Assembly: GCA_022448265.1 (NCBI GenBank)
Contig: JAKVCC010000020.1
Span: forward strand, 1-64,000
Direction: 5' to 3'
Source: Pirellulales bacterium
GTDB taxonomy: Bacteria; Planctomycetota; Planctomycetia; Pirellulales; Lacipirellulaceae
DNA length: 64,000 nucleotides
Shown here: one piece after another, positions 59,207-64,000 of the stretch
How positions within the stretch are numbered: position 1 is the first letter of the stretch
Layout of the letters: each line of letters begins with the position of its first letter
Position numbers and translations under genes: made by a program
Notes under the pieces: model-generated
What the model was told of the DNA's origin: nothing
Database searches by the model: none
The model's input: only the letters and a program-made list of their open reading frames with translations

Positions 59207-59944
59207 TCAACAGGCCGGGTGCAACAAGAGCTGCAACTCCTGCATAGCACAAACATCCCGCTGCTGGCCAAGCATAGCAAAAGCGCCCTGCAGATTGTTT
59301 AGCATTCGGCCCAGCCATTCGCGATGGGTCGCCCGCTCCACACGCAGCGGCCCAACCGTCGGACAGCCCGTGGCCTGGCCAATCCGCTCGACCACGTCAG
59401 ATTCATTGAGTACGGCCCCACCAAAAAACGGATCCACAACCATCGGCGCCCTCTGCAGCCGCTCGCGCCCTTCGGTTTTTGCGCGGGCACCCAATGTTTC
59501 CACAACTGCGAGCCCTTCCACCGCGGCCAAAAAGTGCCCCGGCGCATTCACACCATGTACGACCAGTCCCAGATGATCCGCCACGCGCTTGTAAATCAAA
59601 ACCAGCGAAATTGGAATTCCTCGACGCGTCTGCAAGACAACCGGCAGATAACTATTGGCCGGATCGTAGTAATTCTCAGAATTGCCAACAAGGCCATAGA
59701 CGTCAAACAGTACGTCATGCAAGTGCGCGAGCAGGGCACTTGCACTACGCGATCGTGCGCGACTCTTAACAGCGGCGGAAAGTTTTTCGACAGTGGCTTC
59801 CGCCTCAGCCAACTCGGCCTCGGGACGCTCGTGCAGCGCAATCGCAAAGGCAGCACGGAACAAACTACCTGCTTCTTCCAGCGTCGCCAACTCCTGGCGA
59901 AACAATCGATAAGCTTGAGGCCGGCAATAGGCGGGATCCGACAA
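59207..59944 (-). CDS. SirB1/transglutaminase-like protein
   Basis: A 245-residue cytoplasmic protein of the SirB1 type, a transglutaminase-like fold without clear enzymatic role. The family segment NYYDPANSYLPVVLQTRRGIPISL and HGVNAPGHFLA are evident. The start is TTG: AAGGAGG occurs 8 nt upstream of it, a near-perfect ribosome site that leaves no better alternative. No TPR extension such as in E. coli SirB1 is obvious. The function is unknown. Confidence 0.82.
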   Translation of the reverse strand: MSDPAYCRPQAYRLFRQELATLEEAGSLFRAAFAIALHERPEAELAEAEATVEKLSAAVKSRARSRSASALLAHLHDVLFDVYGLVGNSENYYDPANSYLPVVLQTRRGIPISLVLIYKRVADHLGLVVHGVNAPGHFLAAVEGLAVVETLGARAKTEGRERLQRAPMVVDPFFGGAVLNESDVVERIGQATGCPTVGPLRVERATHREWLGRMLNNLQGAFAMLGQQRDVCAMQELQLLLHPAC

Positions 59945-60395
59945 GTTTCTTTCCTCCTTAATCTATCCTAACGTCACTCGACATACACTCGCAACACATT
60001 CCGCGAGCGGCCCCGGTGGAGCGCGGTGTGTGCTTAGCTGCCCTCAAACCAAACCCCCGATTGACCAAATCCCCAATGACCAACAGCCAGTCACCATCGC
60101 AAGCCGTTTAGCGGAAACAGGCAGCTATCGGCTCCATGCCACCCACAGTCTACCAGATATCGCAAGACTCGAACGGCCGCAAGCTGTATCGTTCGCTGGG
60201 CAAGTATCCAGTAGGCGCCTCCCAGGTTAGACTGGCTCATGCAACATCATTTCTAGCAGGCAAGCGCTCCCACAGTAGCCATCACACGCCATGTGATGAT
60301 CGCTGTGGATGCAGTTTTGATTTGGCCACCCCAATCCACGTAAATTAGTTCGTGGAGTCCCAGCCAGGCAACCACAACCATAACTCAATCGTAGT
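59945..60395. other. Divergent intergenic region, no gene recognised
   Basis: About 450 bases between the SirB1-type gene and the spermidine-synthase-like gene. A 70-codon plus-strand frame at 60136-60348 reads MPPTVYQISQDSNGRKLYRS and may be protein-like, but it lacks a ribosome site. Confidence 0.4.
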
Positions 60396-61127
60396 ATGTC
60401 ACCATCAAATCTTGAAATCCTGGCTTTCGAACCTAGTGCACTGGGTCTGTTATGTCTGCGGCGGCGAGAATTACTAGCGCAGCCGGGCACGATGGTCACC
60501 GAGGTGACGCTGAATCATGAATTCTTGATGAGCAGCTTGACCACAGATTCGGAACGGGCCTTGGCAAAAATTGCATTGGAGACTCACCCGGGCAAAAATC
60601 TCCAAGTATTGGTCGGCGGACTCGGCCTGGGCTACACCGCCCGCGAGGCGCTAGTTGCCCGCCACGTCACAAAGGTTGAAGTTGTGGAACTTCTGCCCCC
60701 GGTGATCGACTGGCTGGCACGCGGTTTGATACCCCTTGCAACGGAACTAAGTGACGAGATGCGTGGGGACCCAGCGGACTGCGTCGGCACCCAACCGCGG
60801 TTGGTCGTAGCCCAGGGCGACATTTACGCGCGACTTGCGGGTAGGCCTGGCCACCAGTGGGACGCGATTTTAATCGATGTCGATCACTCACCCAGTGAGC
60901 GATTAGACACCGAGAGCGCATCCTTTTATACCGTGGACGGTTTGACGGCCGCTCGACAACACCTAGCGCCCGATGGCGTCCTCGCCGTCTGGTCCTACGC
61001 TGAAAGCTCGCCCTTTGCCGATGCCCTGCGCAAGGTGTTCCCCCAAGTCCGCGTCGAACCGATCACTTATCAAAACCAACTCGTCGACCAGACATGCACT
61101 GACTGGCTGTTTTTTGCCAAAGGATGA
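60396..61127 (+). CDS. Spermidine synthase-like methyltransferase-fold protein
   Basis: A 243-residue protein with the SAM-fold of polyamine synthases: VLVGGLGLGYTAREAL (cofactor loop), VEVVELLPPVIDW, and DAILIDVDHSPSERL at the active-site strand. Residues that bind putrescine in true spermidine synthases (the DSTDP-like segment) are replaced by VDHSP, so aminopropyl transfer is not assured. The protein may instead be one of the many spermidine-synthase-like methyltransferases. Transcribed alone. Confidence 0.75.
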   Translation: MSPSNLEILAFEPSALGLLCLRRRELLAQPGTMVTEVTLNHEFLMSSLTTDSERALAKIALETHPGKNLQVLVGGLGLGYTAREALVARHVTKVEVVELLPPVIDWLARGLIPLATELSDEMRGDPADCVGTQPRLVVAQGDIYARLAGRPGHQWDAILIDVDHSPSERLDTESASFYTVDGLTAARQHLAPDGVLAVWSYAESSPFADALRKVFPQVRVEPITYQNQLVDQTCTDWLFFAKG

Positions 61128-61305
61128 GGCGGCAGGGTGTAAGGAACATGGCCCCATCTGGTCTTGGGCGCTGCCCCGTTTCGTTTAGGCAATGATGAAA
61201 TAGATTTTCGATACAAAAAAGCGGCGGCGAGGCGGGACTCTCCCCCCAAAAGCATTGCGTATGGATGCAGCCGACACGCCACCGGAAAGCAGCGAATTAA
61301 GACCA

Positions 61306-63345
61306 CTACGCTTCTTCTTCAGGCTCTTCCTCGGAGTCGAGGGCGGCCAATTCCTCTGCCGTGAAGAAGCGTCCTGCGTAAAACCGGATGGGAACTAACA
61401 GCACTAAGAACAACGGAAAGAGAATTCCCAGCGGGGTGACTTCCACCAGTGCCAACACGATCAGGCAGATCAGTTGCAACAACGTAAAGCGATGAATTGT
61501 CCAGATGGGAACCCGCCGAATATAGTGCGTCGTCGGGTAGAGCGAAGAATCCATCAACCACAGCCGTAACCGCTCAAAAAATTGATTCCCCGCCATAGAC
61601 ACGATCCCCATAAACAGAAACAAGCCGTAGAGCACCGCCATGGGGATCTGCTTTAAGAGCGGCAAGGCAAACAGCGATAGCCCGATTAGCAGATGAATTG
61701 CCAGCCCGGTAACCCGAGTCTCTCGGACGTGCAGCACCGAATCCCGCGAGTCGCCACCTCGGGTTACAACGCTTTCGACCGTGGCAAGACTGCGGATATG
61801 ATTCAGCGAGCGGACCGTGGCCGCAACCAGCCAAGGCAGCCCAAAGAGCGAGCAAACCGCGATTAACACACCCATCACCGCCAGGTCGTAATGATAGGCC
61901 TCGCCCTTTTGCAGGCGATGGTCACGACTATTGATCAAACGGGCCGTAATATTCTGATCCAAATACACTAGCACAGCCGCCAACACAGCCGGTCCAGCAG
62001 CCGCAAACCACACCCAACGAGGGGCATCAAAAAGTGGAATTAACCACGATCGATCAATGGTGGGCTGAATGGCATCCGGTGCGGGAAGACTTGTCCTTTC
62101 GACATCGTGAAACCATGTCACGGCGACCACGGTCATTGCTGCCAATGCAATCGTAGGACCAAAGTCGGCAAAGAACTCCCGCAAGTGGGGCAGGAGATAC
62201 CGGCTGCGTCGGAACCTATAGAGTCCGTATGCGATAAAGAACGTACCCATCGCCAAAATCAGCGGGACCAGCGCCCGGTCGTGACTAATGCGGTCATCTT
62301 GATAAACATTCGACACAATCTGCGCAAGCGCTTCGACAGCCGCGTAGATAAATATAAGCGAGATGAGTGCGGAAAAAATCTCGTCGGTAAATCGAGTGAA
62401 GTATTTCACCAAGCAACTTGCATCTGTCGCCGCCAGTATGATGAGCAGCAGCCCGGTCCACAAACCGACCCATGCGCGCGCTTCCAAAAAACAACCGTCC
62501 AACCCTATTTGGCTGCAGAGCACATAGAGAAGCCACGTATAGACCAGTAGCGGACCCGTGCCACCCAAAATAATGAGCGGCTGCCCTGCCAACAGCGCAT
62601 AAACAACACCGCACAGAGCCGACCCGACAATCATCTCAACGGCACCAATATGGTGGCCGGTCAACTCGGCCATAATGCCACCGAACGTCACCGCCGGAGC
62701 GAGGCAGGCAAAGAACAAAAATAACGTCGAAGCTAGGCTTTTGGTGTGGAGCCCATCGCGAAAGTCGCTCACATAATGGGGCAGACGACGGCGCAAGTCT
62801 GCGGCGACCCCGCCAAACAGGCGACCCGTGTAGTCCAAACACTCTGACCGCTTTTCATCGTGTAACGCCTTCGGCGCATTTCGGGCGCCGAAACGATCGA
62901 GGGCAGCCAACAAATCGAGCTGCGTGTGCGCCATCCCGGCTTCGTAACGAAACTCGTCATCGGCTGCCAGCCGTGCAATATCCGCCAGTACGTCAAGGTG
63001 CTGGGCCGCTGCTCCCGCCGATCCCAAAAGAACAAAGACGAAACGAGTAGGAACACCATCCGGTGCACCCAGATTCAGCGGATGCGCCAGCCGCACAAAC
63101 ACGATTGTCGGTTCTCGCACAGCATCCAGATAGGCATGCGGTATAGCGACCGCGTTGCCAATGGCAGTCGAGACATCTTCTTCGCGCGCAAGCAGAGCCG
63201 CCTCGACCTCTTCCTGCTGCATCCCCACTACCGAGCCGCGCACGACCAAATAATTCACGACCTGGCGAAACAGAGACGGCAAATCCCGCTCATCCAGATC
63301 GAGCAGGAAACAACCGTCCAACAGCGCCTTACGTAGCAGCTTCAC
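61306..63345 (-). CDS. PTS EIIA domain fused to SLC4-like bicarbonate transporter
   Basis: A 679-residue protein. Residues 1-160 resemble EIIA of the mannitol/nitrogen type, with AIPHAYL and His70 at the phospho-accepting position. From about 205 there is a 10-14-helix membrane part with anion exchanger signatures: AGQPLIILGGTGPLLVY (253-269) and FTRFTDEIFSALISLIFIY (316-334). It ends in an acidic tail (DSEEEPEEEA). The SLC4 family moves bicarbonate or anions; eukaryotic SLC4 cytosolic domains have the same fold as EIIA. Likely a regulated inner-membrane bicarbonate or anion transporter; no PTS partner is in the window. Confidence 0.88.
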   Translation of the reverse strand: MKLLRKALLDGCFLLDLDERDLPSLFRQVVNYLVVRGSVVGMQQEEVEAALLAREEDVSTAIGNAVAIPHAYLDAVREPTIVFVRLAHPLNLGAPDGVPTRFVFVLLGSAGAAAQHLDVLADIARLAADDEFRYEAGMAHTQLDLLAALDRFGARNAPKALHDEKRSECLDYTGRLFGGVAADLRRRLPHYVSDFRDGLHTKSLASTLFLFFACLAPAVTFGGIMAELTGHHIGAVEMIVGSALCGVVYALLAGQPLIILGGTGPLLVYTWLLYVLCSQIGLDGCFLEARAWVGLWTGLLLIILAATDASCLVKYFTRFTDEIFSALISLIFIYAAVEALAQIVSNVYQDDRISHDRALVPLILAMGTFFIAYGLYRFRRSRYLLPHLREFFADFGPTIALAAMTVVAVTWFHDVERTSLPAPDAIQPTIDRSWLIPLFDAPRWVWFAAAGPAVLAAVLVYLDQNITARLINSRDHRLQKGEAYHYDLAVMGVLIAVCSLFGLPWLVAATVRSLNHIRSLATVESVVTRGGDSRDSVLHVRETRVTGLAIHLLIGLSLFALPLLKQIPMAVLYGLFLFMGIVSMAGNQFFERLRLWLMDSSLYPTTHYIRRVPIWTIHRFTLLQLICLIVLALVEVTPLGILFPLFLVLLVPIRFYAGRFFTAEELAALDSEEEPEEEA

Positions 63346-63862
63346 CTTTTAATTCCTATCCATAGGACCAGCGCCGACATCGCCCGGCACCAACAAGCTA
63401 GGGCATTACCAATAATAAATTCTGCACCAATAATCCTTTGAAATGCCAATGGATGTCAAGACGTTCAGCAGAAATTAAATTGCAATTCCACACAGATCGA
63501 GCATCCAAGAAAAACAGAGGACCGCGACATGGCCCCCGCTGACCTTGCGTTTTTTAGTACCAGCCTAAATACAAGAATCAAGGTTAACGGTATTGCTGTT
63601 TTTCTGGAGTGAGGCCGTAGACTCGCAGAAGAAGAACCAAGGGCGGTTCTCGCGAAAAAAAGTTGATTGGCGCGTGCCATTGCAGGATTTACGCACCTAA
63701 AACCTTTCCGCACCCCAGGCGCTTATATACACTCAGAGCCGTTCCGACCTCTCCATGGGTAGCATCGGGGACGAAATCACAACGTGCATGAGGGCACGTA
63801 TCTCCTTAGTGGAGATTTAAGTTCCTATCAGCATACACGAACGCATACAAAGAGAAGACAAC
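63346..63862. other. Leader/intergenic region with tandem hairpins
   Basis: Divergent region between the transporter gene and the truncated gene at the edge. It holds two abutting hairpins (separate entry) and no gene I can support. Confidence 0.5.
63782..63816 (+). promoter_or_regulatory. Two abutting hairpins before the last gene
   Basis: ACGTGC-ATGAGG-GCACGT (63782-63799) is followed at once by ATCTCC-TTAGT-GGAGAT (63800-63816); both stems are 6 bp and perfect. They end 46 bases before the next start codon and would fold in its mRNA leader if the promoter is upstream of 63780. Function unknown. Confidence 0.45.
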
Positions 63863-64000
63863 ATGAAAACATCTGGCAAGGCAAATGGGTCTGCTGCACT
63901 GGACATCGGCTCGCGGCTGGAGCTGTTTGTGGACGACTATCTGATCGACAACTTCAAGGACACTCGACTTGAGTTGCATCCTCCCGTGCCGCGAGAGGTG
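63863..64000 (+). CDS. N-terminal part of glycosidase-like planctomycete protein (cut by edge)
   Basis: The first 46 codons are present. The frame begins MKTSGKANGSAALDIGSRLE and goes on with LFVDDYLIDNFKDTRLELHP and PVPREV; the LFVDDYLID and HPPVPRE pattern is typical of a group of planctomycete proteins annotated as glycosyl hydrolase-like (five-bladed propeller). A weak ribosome site (AGAGAAG) precedes the ATG. The gene continues beyond the window, so domain content cannot be checked. Confidence 0.65.
   Translation, partial: MKTSGKANGSAALDIGSRLELFVDDYLIDNFKDTRLELHPPVPREV

Overview
The window looks like chromosomal DNA from a planctomycete, most likely the Pirellulales group. This is inferred from the mix of gene families: a hemerythrin-type protein ending in GGEG, a MotA-type protein with two coiled-coil partners, a SLC4-like transporter, PPi-type phosphofructokinases, a short sugar phosphate isomerase of planctomycete style and GlnRS. 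G+C is moderate. Genes are mostly monocistronic or in short operons, on both strands. I see no rRNA, tRNA, CRISPR array, intact insertion sequence or prophage.

Layout. 0.3-9.1 kb: a Tat-type putative metallopeptidase, a CpsB-type PHP phosphatase, an M24 peptidase, a first csrA, a DegT aminotransferase divergent from a G3E GTPase, a lipoprotein-like lipase and a second csrA. 9.7-15.7 kb: UVR-motif and hemerythrin-like proteins, an ArfB-type rescue factor, a sugar isomerase divergent from a NarL-type response regulator, a PrsW-type membrane protease coupled to a YbjQ-domain protein, and a second YbjQ protein. 15.9-24.7 kb: glnS, a methyltransferase, a PfkB kinase, thpR, a decayed TPR gene, recA with a strong LexA-type operator, thiC and a metal-binding lipoprotein. 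25-31.5 kb: an LplT-like MFS protein, thrC-dapB, a DksA-type regulator with lspA, and an Rrf2 regulator.

31.6-36.0 kb holds the most unusual locus: three overlapping genes for a MotA/TolQ/ExbB-like channel with a long helical tail and two different single-pass coiled-coil partners. One partner keeps the ExbD/MotB membrane aspartate; the other has alanine there. It looks like a proton-driven stator built with a heterodimeric B subunit. 36.6-46.5 kb: queD-like, M24 peptidase-accB-accC (fatty acid initiation), a PPi-type PFK, hisB, a small HTH protein, ksgA and the psd-pssA-ribE cluster (phosphatidylethanolamine synthesis plus riboflavin synthase). 46.6-49.3 kb: DAHP synthase and a nucleotidyltransferase-HD fusion. 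49.3-56.5 kb: a same-strand central carbon block (second PPi-type PFK, HAD hydrolase, gnd, SDR, zwf, unknown gene) covering upper glycolysis and the oxidative pentose phosphate route. 57.2-64 kb: a secreted metzincin-like protease, a SirB1-type protein, a spermidine-synthase-like protein, a bicarbonate-transporter-like protein fused to a PTS EIIA domain, and the start of a gene cut by the window edge.

Main leads: the stator-like operon with one Asp-less B subunit, the EIIA-SLC4 fusion, the near-consensus LexA box at recA together with a 100-residue RecA N-terminal extension, and paired csrA genes, one with a candidate sigma-54 promoter.
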